A DNA stretch of 64,000 nucleotides from Kribbella pittospori (GCF_004331465.1 NZ_SJKB01000001.1:620001-684000); one strand, 5' to 3'. Positions 1 through 9,286 are shown, counted from the first letter of the stretch. A program made the numbers and translations. Notes: generated by a model from the sequence alone, not told the origin.

Positions 1-222
1 CGACTTGCCCGGCTTCGGGCCGGGCACCTTGGTGACCTCACCGGATTTGCCGGTGGCGCCGAGGTCGGACAGCACCTCCACCAGCTTCCCGCCGTACGCG
101 GCGTTCAGCGACTCGGTGCCGGCGGGCAGGGTGACGCCGCCGCCGAGTTTGACCACGCCGATGACCACGGCGTCGGTCTTGACACCGGCCGCATCGGACT
201 TGCTCAGGGTGATGGTGCTCAC
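1..222 (-). CDS. pepA: Leucyl aminopeptidase, N-terminal part (runs off the window start)
   Basis: The 74 codons present read as the N-terminal domain of an M17 cytosol (leucyl) aminopeptidase. They begin with a short beta strand and the run DAVVIGV, followed by the small, glycine-rich region typical of this non-catalytic domain. The catalytic di-metal domain lies outside the window. M17 enzymes remove N-terminal residues from peptides in the cytoplasm. The GTG start at 222 is preceded by GAGG five bases upstream, with a fuller AGGAGG at 235-240. The gene is divergent from gcvT; the 99 bases between the two starts must hold both promoters. Identification rests on the N-domain only. Confidence 0.8.
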   Translation of the reverse strand, partial: MSTITLSKSDAAGVKTDAVVIGVVKLGGGVTLPAGTESLNAAYGGKLVEVLSDLGATGKSGEVTKVPGPKPGKS

Positions 223-321
223 GAAATCCTCAGTCCTCCTTGACCGCGCCGGGCAGACGGCCGGCCGTGACGGTACGTGAATGCTGCCTGTGCATGCTAC
301 GCGTCAGGTAAGTTCCGCTCC

Positions 322-1428
322 ATGACCGCGTCAGCCGAATTGAAGAAGTCCCCGTTGCACGAGCGCCACGTCGCGCTCGGCGCCAAGTTCGCCGAGTTCG
401 GCGGCTGGGAGATGCCGCTGGAGTACGGCGGTGTCGTCGCCGAGCACACCGCGGTGCGCACCTGTGTCGGGGTCTTCGACGTGAGCCATCTGGGCAAGGC
501 AACAGTGAAGGGGCCGGGGGCAGCGGCGTACGTGAACTCCTGCCTGACCAACGACCTGGGCAAGATCGCGCCGGGACAGGCGCAGTACACACTGTGCTGT
601 AACGAGCGCGGGGGAGTGGTCGACGACCTGATCGTCTACCTGCATGCCGACGACGACGTGTTCCTGATCCCGAACGCGGCCAACACCGCGGAGGTGGTCC
701 GGCTGCTGCAGGCGGATGCGCCGGAGGGCGTCGTGGTGACCAACACCCACGACGACTACGCGATCCTCGCGGTGCAGGGCACCAACAGCGACGACGTGGT
801 GTCCGCCATCGGCCTGCCGATCGGCCACGACTACATGTCTTTCACGACGGCCGAGTTCGCCGGTACGCCGGTCGTGGTCTGCCGCACCGGTTACACGGGC
901 GAACGCGGATACGAGCTCGTCGTACCGAACCAAGCCGCGGTTGCGGTGTTCGATGCGCTGCTGGAGGCCGGAGCGCCGTACGGGATCGTGCCGGCCGGAC
1001 TGGGTGCGCGGGACACGCTGCGGACCGAGATGGGGTACCCGCTGCATGGCCAGGACATCACTCCGGACATCACCCCGGTGCAGGCACGGTCCGGCTGGGC
1101 CGTGGGGTGGAAGAAGGAGCACTTCTGGGGCGACGAGGCGCTGCGCGCGGAGAAGGAGCGTGGACCGGCCCGGATCCTGCGCGGCCTGCGCGCCGCCGGA
1201 CGGGGGATTCCGCGGCCGCACATGACCGTGCTGGACCAGTCCGGCACCACCCTCGGCGAGGTGACGTCCGGAACGTTCTCACCGACGCTGAAGAAGGGCA
1301 TCGCGCTGGCGCTGCTCGACGCGACGGTGAAGGAAGGCGACCAGGTGGTCGTCGACATCCGTGGCCGGCAGGAGACCTTTGATGTGGTCAAGCCACCCTT
1401 CGTCACCGTCCACGTACGGGAGAGCTGA
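322..1428 (+). CDS. gcvT: Glycine cleavage system aminomethyltransferase (T protein)
   Basis: 368 aa, the normal length for GcvT. The enzyme transfers the methylene group of the aminomethyl-lipoyl H protein to tetrahydrofolate and releases ammonia, in the cytoplasm. The folate-binding GCV_T domain covers roughly residues 8-260; the conserved stretch [11 protein letters not shown] lies near residue 192. The barrel-like C-terminal domain follows, with RGIPRPHM and [15 protein letters not shown]. The ATG at 322 is chosen because it begins the conserved N-terminus; an upstream in-frame ATG at 277 would add a non-conserved, cysteine-rich leader. No glycine riboswitch or other gcv gene is visible nearby. 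Confidence 0.95.
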   Translation: MTASAELKKSPLHERHVALGAKFAEFGGWEMPLEYGGVVAEHTAVRTCVGVFDVSHLGKATVKGPGAAAYVNSCLTNDLGKIAPGQAQYTLCCNERGGVVDDLIVYLHADDDVFLIPNAANTAEVVRLLQADAPEGVVVTNTHDDYAILAVQGTNSDDVVSAIGLPIGHDYMSFTTAEFAGTPVVVCRTGYTGERGYELVVPNQAAVAVFDALLEAGAPYGIVPAGLGARDTLRTEMGYPLHGQDITPDITPVQARSGWAVGWKKEHFWGDEALRAEKERGPARILRGLRAAGRGIPRPHMTVLDQSGTTLGEVTSGTFSPTLKKGIALALLDATVKEGDQVVVDIRGRQETFDVVKPPFVTVHVRES

Positions 1429-1808
1429 AGGTCCCGGGCCAAGATGTGACTACGGTGAGCAACTAGACACAGAATGTGTTCCGTCGTCACGGTCTGTCAT
1501 AAGTTGGCACAAATTGGCCACTGTCGGTGCTGTGCCGACGCGTTTTGCGAATGAATGAGCACACAGGGTGACGTCGCGGGGCAAATATTCCGTTCCGGTA
1601 CCCGTTCCGGTAACGATTTGTGCACTGGTGCCGGGCACCGCTGGTTTGGTGTCACAGTGTCAGGCAGGCTTGCGCCCGGTTGTGGGGGATCGGCGCTGTC
1701 AAGGGGATTTGACGGAGTCGCCCACAGAGCAAAGGCTCGGCACGGTATCCACCCGATATGTGCCGGATCATCAGACCGAATCCGGTTGACAGAGCTGACG
1801 GAGCGCGA
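1429..1808. other. 380-base gene-free leader before the peptide importer
   Basis: No convincing reading frame or RNA gene is seen. The stretch contains an 11-base direct repeat, CCGTTCCGGTA, at 1590-1600 and 1602-1612, and a TTGACA at 1786-1791 that lies too close to the start at 1809 to serve as its -35 box. It presumably holds the promoter of the peptide transport operon. No clear -35/-10 pair could be picked by eye. Confidence 0.5.
1590..1612 (+). repeat. Tandem 11-base direct repeat in the peptide-importer leader
   Basis: CCGTTCCGGTA occurs at 1590-1600 and again at 1602-1612, a 12-base period. It lies about 200 bases upstream of the first transporter gene and could be a regulator site. 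It is too short for firm assignment. Confidence 0.4.
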
Positions 1809-2816
1809 ATGAGTATTGGGTCACCAGACTCGACCGTAGGTGTCGAGGACCACCCGGCGTCGGCGGAACCGGTACGGACCGCAGCGACGCCGCATGGCAA
1901 GTCGCCGAGCCGGATCGCGTTCGACCGTCTGCGCAAGGACAAGGTCGCGGTGACCTGCGCCTGCGTGGTGCTGTTCTTCATCCTGGTCGCGGTGTTCGCG
2001 CCGGTGCTGGCCCACATCGAGGGGCAGAACTACAGCACCTTCCACACCGACCTGGTCGACGAGTACGGCTTCCCGACCATCGCTTCGACCGCCGAGCACT
2101 GGTTCGGTATCGAGCCGAAGACCGGCCGCGACAACTTCGCCCGCTGGGTGTACGGCGCCCGTCCGTCGCTGATCATCGCCTTCCTGGCCACCCTGTTCGG
2201 CACCGTCGTCGGTGTCGTGATGGGTCTGCTGGCCGGCTTCCTCGGCGGCTGGGTGGACCGCACCATCTCCTGGCTGATCGACTTCGTCCTGAGCCTGCCG
2301 TACCTGCTGTTCGCGATCGCGCTGGTGCCGATCGTCGAGTCGATGCGGGGCGGTTCGTTCAACCTGGCGCCGCAGGAGCAGGCGCAGATCAGGTTCTACG
2401 TACTGATCTTCGTCCTGTCGTTCTTCGGCTGGGCAGGCCTGGCCCGGATCATCCGTGGTGAGGTCCTGTCCCTTCGCGAGCGTGAGTTCGTGCTCGCCGC
2501 CAAGGCGATCGGGGTCCCGACCCGGCAGGTCCTGTTCAAGGAACTGCTCCCCAACCTGGTCGCACCGATCGTCATCTCGGCCTCGCTGTCACTGCCCGCA
2601 TATGTGACCGCGGAAGCCGGACTCTCGTTCCTCGGCGTCGGACTGGTCGAGCCGATCCCCTCGTGGGGTCAGACCATCGCCGTGGCCACAAACTGGTTCA
2701 AGGCCGACCCGATCTACCTCTGGTTGCCAGTGGTCGGAATCACCGCTCTGGTGCTTTCCCTGGCCCTGCTCGGAGATGCGATCCGGGACGCCTTCGACCC
2801 CAAGACTCGCCGGTAG
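1809..2816 (+). CDS. Peptide ABC transporter permease, DppC/OppC type
   Basis: 335 aa inner-membrane subunit of a dipeptide/oligopeptide importer. The first membrane segment spans about residues 46-69. It is followed by an extracytoplasmic loop and five more segments that carry the BPD_transp_1 fold. The EAA loop that docks on the ATPases is visible as FVLAAKAIGVPTRQVLFKE. The C-terminal AEAGLSFLGVGL is typical of DppC. The ATG at 1809 has GGAG a few bases upstream and replaces a longer in-frame start at 1758. It is the first gene of the order permease, binding protein, permease, ATPase, ATPase. The substrate class comes from the family; the actual ligand is unknown. Confidence 0.9.
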   Translation: MSIGSPDSTVGVEDHPASAEPVRTAATPHGKSPSRIAFDRLRKDKVAVTCACVVLFFILVAVFAPVLAHIEGQNYSTFHTDLVDEYGFPTIASTAEHWFGIEPKTGRDNFARWVYGARPSLIIAFLATLFGTVVGVVMGLLAGFLGGWVDRTISWLIDFVLSLPYLLFAIALVPIVESMRGGSFNLAPQEQAQIRFYVLIFVLSFFGWAGLARIIRGEVLSLREREFVLAAKAIGVPTRQVLFKELLPNLVAPIVISASLSLPAYVTAEAGLSFLGVGLVEPIPSWGQTIAVATNWFKADPIYLWLPVVGITALVLSLALLGDAIRDAFDPKTRR

Positions 2817-2857
2817 TTCGGCGATTGCCCCAGCGGCAGAAAAGGAGAAACCCGACC

Positions 2858-4618
2858 ATGCAGTGGAAACGGATCACCGCAGTCGCGGCGACGGTCATGT
2901 TGGCCGCCGTGGCCTGTGGCAGCCCGTCCTCGAACAGCGGAAACAACAGTGGTGGGCAGGGCAACCTGGGTGGCGCCCAGGAGAAGGCGACTGACGCCAC
3001 TGCGAAGGGCCCGGCCGCGGAAGTCGACGGAGCGAAGAAGGGGGGCACCCTCACGGTGCTGTCCGACGTCACGCCGGACACCTTCGACCCGACGAACATC
3101 TACTACACCGACGGTAACCAGATCAGCAAGCTGATGTTCCGCACGCTGACCCAGTACCGGCTCGACGGGGACAGCCACAAGCCGGTCCTCGTCCCGGACC
3201 TCGCCGAGGACCTGGGTACGAAGTCGGCCGACGGTCTGACCTGGACCTTCAAGCTGAAGAAGGGCATCAAGTACCAGGACGGCACGGAGGTGAAGGCCGC
3301 CGACTACGCGTACGCGATCAAGCGCTCCTTCGCTCACGACCTGTACGACGCCGGACCGACGTACCAGATTCAGTTCTTCAAGGACGGCGAGACCTACAAG
3401 GGCCCGTACGGCGCCGGTGGCGCCAACTACGCGGGTGTCGAGACGCCGGATGACAGCACGCTGGTCATCCACCTGGCGAAGAAGTTCGACGACCTGCCGT
3501 TCTACGCGGCGTTCCCGATGTTCACGCCGATCCCGCAGGCGAAGGACACGCAGAAGAACTACGAGCAGCGCCCGATGTCGACCGGCCCGTACAAGGTCGA
3601 CTCGTACGTTCCGGGTACTGAGCTCAAGCTGTCGAAGAACCCGAGCTGGGACCCGAACACGGACCCGGTGCGGCACCAGTACGTCGACGCCTGGGACTTC
3701 AAGTTCGCCCAGGACACCATCAAGGCTCAGCGTCAGGTCCTGGCCAGTTCCGGCCCGGACGCCAACGCGCTGAACTACTCGAACCTGGACGTCTCGCTGC
3801 TTCCTGAGGTCAAGGACCAGTCGCAGCTCGTCAAGGGTGAGTCGCCGTGCACCATCACCTACCCGATGGACACGCGGAAGATTCCGCTCGAGGTCCGCAA
3901 GCTGATCGCGAAGGCGTACCCGTACGACTCGTGGCGCAAGGTCGCGGGTCTGACCCCGGCCGACGCCATCCCGGCGTCGACGATCCTGCCGCCGGCCGTC
4001 CCGGGCTTCGAGAAGTACGAACTGCCGGGCATGAACGGCACCGGTAAGGGCGCCGAGGACGACGCGGTGGCCGCCGAGGTCAAGTCCGAGCTGGGCAAGC
4101 TGGGCAAGGCGAACTTCGAGCTCAGCTGGTACTTCTCGATCGACGACCCGATCTCGACCCAGGTCAGCCAGCTGCGTCAGCAGGTCTTCGAGAAGGCCGG
4201 CTTCAAAGTGAAGCCGATCGGTGTCCCGAAGGCGAAGCTCCGCACGTACGTCGGCAACCAGGACGCACCGGTCAACATCGGCAAGACGCCGACCGGTTGG
4301 TGCTCCGACTGGCCGTCCGGTTCCAGCTGGTTCCCGGTCCTGTTCCGCTCCGACGCGATTGCCCTGGGCAACAGCATCGGCCAGCTGCAGGACAAGGCGC
4401 TGGACGCCAAGATCGACGCAGTGTCGGCGAAGTCTCCGGACGAGCAGCTGTCGGAGTGGAAGAACATCGACAAGGACATCCTGGAGAACTACCTCCCGGC
4501 CCTGCCGCTGTACTACTCCGGTACGAACTCGCCGATCGGCAAGAACATCGGGCACGCCATCAACGACCCGACACAGGGTCTGCCCGAGTTCACCTCGATC
4601 TACCTGAAGCAGCCCTGA
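2858..4618 (+). CDS. Peptide ABC transporter substrate-binding lipoprotein (family 5)
   Basis: 586 aa. The signal peptide ends in a lipobox with AVAC and lipidation at Cys20, followed by a Ser/Asn/Gly-rich linker, so the protein is anchored outside the membrane. The mature part matches the SBP_bac_5 fold: GGTLTVLSDVTPDTFDP opens lobe I, then TYKFKLKKG-like and STGPYKVDSY segments follow. The ATG at 2858 is preceded by AAAGGAG at 2841-2847. It sits between the two permease genes and is followed by a perfect 14-bp stem-loop. It captures peptides, or a similar solute, for the importer; specificity cannot be read from sequence. Confidence 0.92.
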   Translation: MQWKRITAVAATVMLAAVACGSPSSNSGNNSGGQGNLGGAQEKATDATAKGPAAEVDGAKKGGTLTVLSDVTPDTFDPTNIYYTDGNQISKLMFRTLTQYRLDGDSHKPVLVPDLAEDLGTKSADGLTWTFKLKKGIKYQDGTEVKAADYAYAIKRSFAHDLYDAGPTYQIQFFKDGETYKGPYGAGGANYAGVETPDDSTLVIHLAKKFDDLPFYAAFPMFTPIPQAKDTQKNYEQRPMSTGPYKVDSYVPGTELKLSKNPSWDPNTDPVRHQYVDAWDFKFAQDTIKAQRQVLASSGPDANALNYSNLDVSLLPEVKDQSQLVKGESPCTITYPMDTRKIPLEVRKLIAKAYPYDSWRKVAGLTPADAIPASTILPPAVPGFEKYELPGMNGTGKGAEDDAVAAEVKSELGKLGKANFELSWYFSIDDPISTQVSQLRQQVFEKAGFKVKPIGVPKAKLRTYVGNQDAPVNIGKTPTGWCSDWPSGSSWFPVLFRSDAIALGNSIGQLQDKALDAKIDAVSAKSPDEQLSEWKNIDKDILENYLPALPLYYSGTNSPIGKNIGHAINDPTQGLPEFTSIYLKQP

Positions 4619-4658
4619 TCGAGGCCCGTTCTGAAGCAGTAGTCAGTCAGTGAACGGT

Positions 4659-4694
4659 GGAGTGGTGCCCGGATCAATGTCCGGGCACCACTCC
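4659..4694 (+). promoter_or_regulatory. Perfect 14-bp stem-loop between binding-protein and permease genes
   Basis: Arms GGAGTGGTGCCCGG (4659-4672) and CCGGGCACCACTCC (4681-4694) pair completely around an 8-base loop. There is no T-run after it, and the ribosome site of the next gene follows within 7 bases. It is therefore more likely a 3' stabiliser or partial attenuator than a full terminator. It would allow the binding protein to be made in excess over the membrane subunits. Confidence 0.75.
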
Positions 4695-4715
4695 GATCGG
4701 TGAGGAGACAATCCC

Positions 4716-5708
4716 GTGCTCTACTTCGTGGCGCGCCGTTTGGTCAGCGCGCTCAGTGTCGTGTTGGTCACGCTGATCGCGACCTTCGCGCTGTTCTTCA
4801 TCGCGCCCACGGACCCAGCCGGCGCGATCTGCGGCGAGCGCAACTGCACCCAGCAGCGCTACAACGAGATCAAGTCGAACCTTCACCTGGACAGGCCGAA
4901 GGTTCAGCAGTTCGCGGAGTACACCGCGGGCATCTTCACCGGCCGTGACTTCACCACCTCCGGCGTGACCCAGCACTGCGCCGCGCCGTGCCTGGGCTTC
5001 TCGTTCAAGAACGACCGCCCGGTCACCGAGATGCTCAAGTCCCGGTTCCCGGTGACGTTGTCGCTGGTCGCCGGCTACGCCGTACTGGTACTCACCATCG
5101 GCGTCTTCGTCGGATCGCAGGCGGCGAAGAGACGCGGGACCCTGGGCGACCGTGCGCTGATGACCAGCACGCTGGTGGTCAGTTCGGTGCCCTACTACAT
5201 CGTGGCGCTGATGATCGCGCTGTACCTGACAATCTTGTATCCGATCCTTCCACGGGGGTCCTGGACACCACCGTCGGAGAACATCGGGAAGTGGTTCGCC
5301 GGCCTGCTCACCCCCTGGCTGGTGCTCGGCATCTACAGTTGCACGTCCTACGCCCGGTACTCCCGTGGATCCATGGTCGAGACGCTGAGCGAGGACTACA
5401 TCCGCACCGCACGGGCCAAGGGCCTGTCCGACCGGGTGGTCACCTACAAGCACGCACTGCGGTCCGGCCTGATCCCGGTGATCACGATCTTCGGCCTCGA
5501 TGTCGCGGGCAGCCTCGCCGGCGCGATCTTCACCGAACGGATCTTCGATCTACCCGGCCTCGGTGTCCTGGTGCTGGACAGCTTGAACAGTTACGACCTG
5601 CCGGTGATCATGGGCACCGTCCTGGTGGCGTCGGTCATCCTTGTCGCGATGAACTTCCTGGTGGACATTGGTTACAGCCTGATCGACCCGCGAGTGAGGC
5701 TTACGTGA
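4716..5708 (+). CDS. Peptide ABC transporter permease, DppB/OppB type
   Basis: 330 aa inner-membrane subunit. A membrane segment at about residues 9-31 is followed by a long periplasmic-side loop with four cysteines (CGERNC and CAAPC). Five more segments follow, with the EAA motif EDYIRTARAKGLSDRVVTYK and the DppB hallmark IFDLPGLG. The GTG start at 4716 has GGTGAGGAG at 4699-4707. The stop overlaps the GTG proposed for the next ATPase. The cysteine-containing loop may be disulphide bonded; that is inference. Confidence 0.92.
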   Translation: MLYFVARRLVSALSVVLVTLIATFALFFIAPTDPAGAICGERNCTQQRYNEIKSNLHLDRPKVQQFAEYTAGIFTGRDFTTSGVTQHCAAPCLGFSFKNDRPVTEMLKSRFPVTLSLVAGYAVLVLTIGVFVGSQAAKRRGTLGDRALMTSTLVVSSVPYYIVALMIALYLTILYPILPRGSWTPPSENIGKWFAGLLTPWLVLGIYSCTSYARYSRGSMVETLSEDYIRTARAKGLSDRVVTYKHALRSGLIPVITIFGLDVAGSLAGAIFTERIFDLPGLGVLVLDSLNSYDLPVIMGTVLVASVILVAMNFLVDIGYSLIDPRVRLT

Positions 5709-6868
5709 GCACACCCGCCCCTGAAGACCGGAAGGACACCATGGTCGAGAGCGCAGCTGGCGAGTCGGAGGCGGCGGCGGCCGAGAAGCGTGGTCCGTCG
5801 GTCGCTACCCGTGAGCGCCGGCAGGCTTCGATCAACCCCAGCGGCGAGACGCCGTACCTGGTGGTCGAGGACCTCGCGGTCAAGTTCCCGACCGCGGATG
5901 GTGTGGTCAGCGCCGTGAACGGGCTGAGCTATTCGGTCCCGCTCGGCCGCACGCTGGCCATCGTCGGCGAGTCCGGCTCCGGCAAGTCCGTGTCGAGCAT
6001 GGCCGTGATGGGCCTGCACGACCGCAAGCGCACCCGGATCACCGGATCGATCCGGCTCGGCGGCGACGAGATCGTCGGCCTGCCGGAGAGCGAGCTGATG
6101 AAGATCCGCGGCGATGCGGTGGCGATGGTGTTCCAGGACCCGCAGTCCTCGCTGCACCCGCTCTACACGGTCGGCAACCAGATCACCGAGGCCTACCGGG
6201 TGCACCACAAGGTGTCCAAGGACACGGCCAAGAAGCGTGCCCTGGAGATGCTCGACCTGGTCGGTATCCCGAACCCGCAGCGCCGCTTCTCGCAGTACCC
6301 GCATGAGTTCTCCGGCGGTATGCGGCAGCGCGCGATGATCGCGATGGGTCTGGTCAACGACCCGAAGCTGGTCATCGCCGACGAGCCGACGACCGCGCTG
6401 GACGTCACCGTGCAGGCGCAGATCCTGGACCTGCTGAACAACCTGCAGAAGGAGTTCGGCTCCGCGATCGTGCTGATCACCCACGACCTGGGTGTGGTGG
6501 CCGAGATGGCCGACGACGTCTTGGTGATGTACGCCGGGCGCTGTGTCGAGTACGGCACCGCCGAGGACGTGCTGGCCAACCCGCGGATGCCCTACACCTG
6601 GGGTCTGCTCGAGTCGATCCCGACGGTGTCGGCGGCCAACGAGCGGCTGCGCCCGATCAAGGGTCTGCCGCCGTCCCTGCTGAACCTGCCCGACGGATGT
6701 TCGTTCAACCCGCGCTGTCCGTACAAGGACCGCGTCAAGGGTGAGCGTTGCACCACCGACCTGCCGGAACTGCTGCCGGTGGACGGCGCCGGTGCCCACA
6801 CAGCCCGTTGTCACCTGCACGACAAGGCCACGATCTACACGGCCGAAGTCGCGCCGAGACTGAGCTGA
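5705..6868 (+). CDS. Peptide ABC transporter ATP-binding protein, DppD type
   Basis: 387 aa cytoplasmic ATPase. Walker A is GESGSGKS, the signature is FSGGMRQRAM and Walker B is LVIADEPTTALD. The C-terminal oligopeptide-transporter domain carries the cysteine group CSFNPRCPYKDRVKGERC, a known iron-sulphur or metal-binding feature of this subfamily. The GTG at 5705 overlaps the upstream stop by four bases, which suggests translational coupling. An alternative ATG at 5741 with GGAAGGA just upstream would give 375 aa and may be the true start, because the first residues are not conserved. Confidence 0.92.
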   Translation: MSTPAPEDRKDTMVESAAGESEAAAAEKRGPSVATRERRQASINPSGETPYLVVEDLAVKFPTADGVVSAVNGLSYSVPLGRTLAIVGESGSGKSVSSMAVMGLHDRKRTRITGSIRLGGDEIVGLPESELMKIRGDAVAMVFQDPQSSLHPLYTVGNQITEAYRVHHKVSKDTAKKRALEMLDLVGIPNPQRRFSQYPHEFSGGMRQRAMIAMGLVNDPKLVIADEPTTALDVTVQAQILDLLNNLQKEFGSAIVLITHDLGVVAEMADDVLVMYAGRCVEYGTAEDVLANPRMPYTWGLLESIPTVSAANERLRPIKGLPPSLLNLPDGCSFNPRCPYKDRVKGERCTTDLPELLPVDGAGAHTARCHLHDKATIYTAEVAPRLS

Positions 6869-6887
6869 CAGGGGGCTGAGGAGAGAG

Positions 6888-7967
6888 ATGAGCGACAAGA
6901 CTGTGCGCAAGGTCGACAGCGTTCCGTCCGGCAGCACGGCGAAGGACTCCGGCGCGCCGCTGCTGCAGGTCCGGGACCTCAAGATGCACTTCCCGATCAA
7001 GGAAGCGGCCGGGCTGGGCCGGACCAAGAAGGTCGTCCAGGCCGTCGACGGTGTGAGCTTCGAGCTCAAGGCCGGCGCGAGCATGGGCCTGGTCGGCGAG
7101 TCCGGCTGTGGCAAGTCGACGACCGGCCGGATGATCACCCGGCTGCTGACCCCGACCGCGGGCGAGATCCTGTTCAAGGGCACGAACATCGCGCAGCTGA
7201 AGGAGCGGGAGCTGCGCCCGTTCCGGCGGCAGCTGCAGATCGTCTTCCAGGACCCGTACAGCTCGCTGAACCCGCGCCAGACGGTCAGCAACATCATCAG
7301 TACGCCGCTGCGCGTGCACAACCTGGTGAAGAAGGGCAAGGAGCTCGACCGGGTCCAGGAACTGCTTGAGCGGGTCGGCCTGAACCCCGAGCACCACAAC
7401 CGGTACCCGAACGAGTTCTCCGGCGGTCAGCGCCAGCGCATCGGCATCGCCCGGGCGCTCGCGGTGGAGCCGGAGGTGATCATCGCCGACGAGCCGGTGT
7501 CCGCGCTGGACGTGTCCATCCAGGCCCAGGTGATGAACCTGCTGGAGGACCTGCGCCGCGATCTCGGCATCGCGTTCGTGTTCATCGCCCACGACCTGGG
7601 CGTGGTCCGGCACTTCTGTGACCAGGTCGCGGTGATGTACCTGGGCAAGATCGTCGAGCAGGGCAGCCGCGAGCAGATCTACGGCGCTCCGCAGCACCCG
7701 TACACGCAGGCGCTGCTGTCCGCGGCTCCGGACCTGGGCACCATCCGTGGTGTGCCGCCGAAGGAGCGGATCCGGCTGGTCGGCGACGTACCCTCGCCGA
7801 TCGACCCGCCGAGCGGCTGCCGGTTCCGGACCCGCTGCTGGAAGGCCGAGGACATCTGCGCGACGCAGGAGCCCCTGCTCGAGCCGAAGGCCCACTCCAG
7901 CGCCGGCCACGCCGCGGCGTGCCACTTCGCGGAGCCGAAGGTCGACCTGACCGCCGCCACCGCCTGA
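6888..7967 (+). CDS. Peptide ABC transporter ATP-binding protein, DppF type
   Basis: 359 aa, the second ATPase of the peptide importer. Walker A is GESGCGKST, the signature is FSGGQRQRIGIARAL and Walker B is VIIADEPVSALD. The H-loop is FIAHDLGVV, and a C-terminal HPY domain contains CRFRTRCWKAEDIC. It begins 19 bases after the DppD-type gene, with a purine-rich GAGGAGAGAG site. It is the last gene of the operon; a strong rho-independent terminator follows at 7982-8012. Confidence 0.93.
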   Translation: MSDKTVRKVDSVPSGSTAKDSGAPLLQVRDLKMHFPIKEAAGLGRTKKVVQAVDGVSFELKAGASMGLVGESGCGKSTTGRMITRLLTPTAGEILFKGTNIAQLKERELRPFRRQLQIVFQDPYSSLNPRQTVSNIISTPLRVHNLVKKGKELDRVQELLERVGLNPEHHNRYPNEFSGGQRQRIGIARALAVEPEVIIADEPVSALDVSIQAQVMNLLEDLRRDLGIAFVFIAHDLGVVRHFCDQVAVMYLGKIVEQGSREQIYGAPQHPYTQALLSAAPDLGTIRGVPPKERIRLVGDVPSPIDPPSGCRFRTRCWKAEDICATQEPLLEPKAHSSAGHAAACHFAEPKVDLTAATA

Positions 7968-7981
7968 AACCCGTTGCAGAC

Positions 7982-8012
7982 AAGGGCCCCCGCAGCTGCG
8001 GGGGCCCTTTCT
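7982..8012. terminator. Rho-independent terminator, probably bidirectional
   Basis: A perfect 28-base palindrome (7982-8009), with arms of 14 bases centred on CAGCTG, is followed by TTTCTT on the plus strand and flanked by AA on the other. It lies between the end of the peptide importer and the end of the convergent LtrA-type gene. Confidence 0.9.
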
Positions 8013-9227
8013 TCATCCGTGCTTGAGCTCGTCCCGCTCCGGTGCGAACCGGACCGCCTCGAACGCGACCAGCACCATCAGCAGAGCAGCGAGTACGGCG
8101 AGCTGCCCGAGCGCCGGCACGTTCTGGACCAGCGGTATCGCGATCAGCACGAGAGCGGCCGTGATCAGCCGGGACACGCTCCACTGGTGCATGGTCCGGC
8201 GCTTGAACCCGACATGGCCGAGCAGGTAGAGGGCGACGCCGACGAAGAGCGCAAACAGACCGACACCCTTCAGCGGATCGTCCAGGTGATGGTGCTCGGT
8301 GTCGCCGACGTACTCCAGGACCTTCTTGAGGCCGAGGGCGAGCAGGACGATGCCGATCACCATGGGCAGGTGCAGGAACGTGTACGCGTCGCGGGCCAGT
8401 TTGGGACGGGTCTCGGGCGGCTCCTTCTCCAGCGCGCGTTCGCCGTACCGGACAGCGGCGTCGAAGTAGATCCACCAGAGCGCAGCGGACACCACCAGTC
8501 CGAGCAGGGAGGCGATCAGGATCGGCCAGGAGATCGGCAGGTCGTTGACCCCGACGCCGATCGCGACGATCGACTCGCCGAGCGCGATGATCACGATGAG
8601 GCCGTGCCGCTCGGCGAAGTGCGCCGCCGATCGGAACCGCCAGCCGCGTGCGTCGATCAGGTACGTGCCGCCGTAGTCCGCAGCCAGTGCCGCTGCCCAC
8701 AGCAACGTCTGGGTTCTCCCGTGGTACTGCGAGGCGATCAGCAGGAGCGCGGTCGCGCTGAGCATCGACGGTGCGAAGCGGATGAGCGTACGGCGCAGCA
8801 CCGGGTCGCCGTCGGCGATCAGCCAGAACAGGACCAGATGCAGCGCGCGGAAGGCGAAGTACGCACAGGCGATGACCACCGGGCCGGAGAGACCGCCGGG
8901 GAGGTCATGGAAGGCCTCGGGAATCGCGAGCGCGATCAGGAACATCGCGGCCATCGACAGCAGCAGGACGCCGGCCACCGAGCCCTCGTCGGCCTTGACG
9001 AGGTTGCACAGCCAGGAGAAGCCGATCCAGCTCCACCAGAGCAGCCCGACCAGGAGAATCCCGCGGAGCACACCATGCCAGCTCAGGTCGTGCGCCATCA
9101 GTGCGGTGATCTGCGTCAGCGCGAAGACGAACACCAGATCGAAGAACAGTTCCAGCGGGGTGACCGACTGGTCCGGACTGGTCGCCAACGCCCGAATAGC
9201 TCGCCTGGATGTGGCCATGGGGCACAT
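8013..9227 (-). CDS. Low-temperature-requirement A (LtrA) family membrane protein
   Basis: 404 aa with about twelve hydrophobic segments, the size and layout of the LtrA family (PF06772). The N-terminus VTPLELFFDLVFVFALTQ and the later FAERHGLIVIIALGESIVAIG are the recognisable family signatures. The family was named from a Listeria locus needed for growth in the cold; its biochemical role is not established. The ATG at 9227 has GGAG seven bases upstream; a second ATG at 9218 is possible. It is a single gene, convergent with the peptide importer. Confidence 0.88.
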   Translation of the reverse strand: MCPMATSRRAIRALATSPDQSVTPLELFFDLVFVFALTQITALMAHDLSWHGVLRGILLVGLLWWSWIGFSWLCNLVKADEGSVAGVLLLSMAAMFLIALAIPEAFHDLPGGLSGPVVIACAYFAFRALHLVLFWLIADGDPVLRRTLIRFAPSMLSATALLLIASQYHGRTQTLLWAAALAADYGGTYLIDARGWRFRSAAHFAERHGLIVIIALGESIVAIGVGVNDLPISWPILIASLLGLVVSAALWWIYFDAAVRYGERALEKEPPETRPKLARDAYTFLHLPMVIGIVLLALGLKKVLEYVGDTEHHHLDDPLKGVGLFALFVGVALYLLGHVGFKRRTMHQWSVSRLITAALVLIAIPLVQNVPALGQLAVLAALLMVLVAFEAVRFAPERDELKHG

Positions 9228-9247
9228 CTTTCCACTCCGGGTGGAAC

Positions 9248-9286
9248 GGTGGGCTCCCGCTGGTCAGGGTCAGGAGGGAGCCCACC
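9248..9286 (-). terminator. Stem-loop after the sugar importer operon
   Basis: Arms GGTGGGCTCCC (9248-9258) and GGGAGCCCACC (9276-9286) pair perfectly. The element lies just downstream of the permease stop on the minus strand. No T-run is present. It also overlaps the region upstream of the LtrA-type gene. Confidence 0.65.

Noticed and set aside
223..321. Glycine riboswitch upstream of gcvT
   Set aside because: Only 99 bases separate the divergent starts, and none of the conserved glycine-aptamer boxes could be seen.
2714..4555. 613-codon open frame on the minus strand opposite the peptide-binding protein gene
   Set aside because: Arg/Val/Leu-rich translation with no domain, lying exactly antisense to a complete lipoprotein gene; an artefact of high GC content.
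4673..4715. The 4659-4694 hairpin as a full terminator ending the binding-protein transcript
   Set aside because: No T-run follows, and the permease gene starts 21 bases later with its ribosome site almost touching the stem, so attenuation or stabilisation is more likely.
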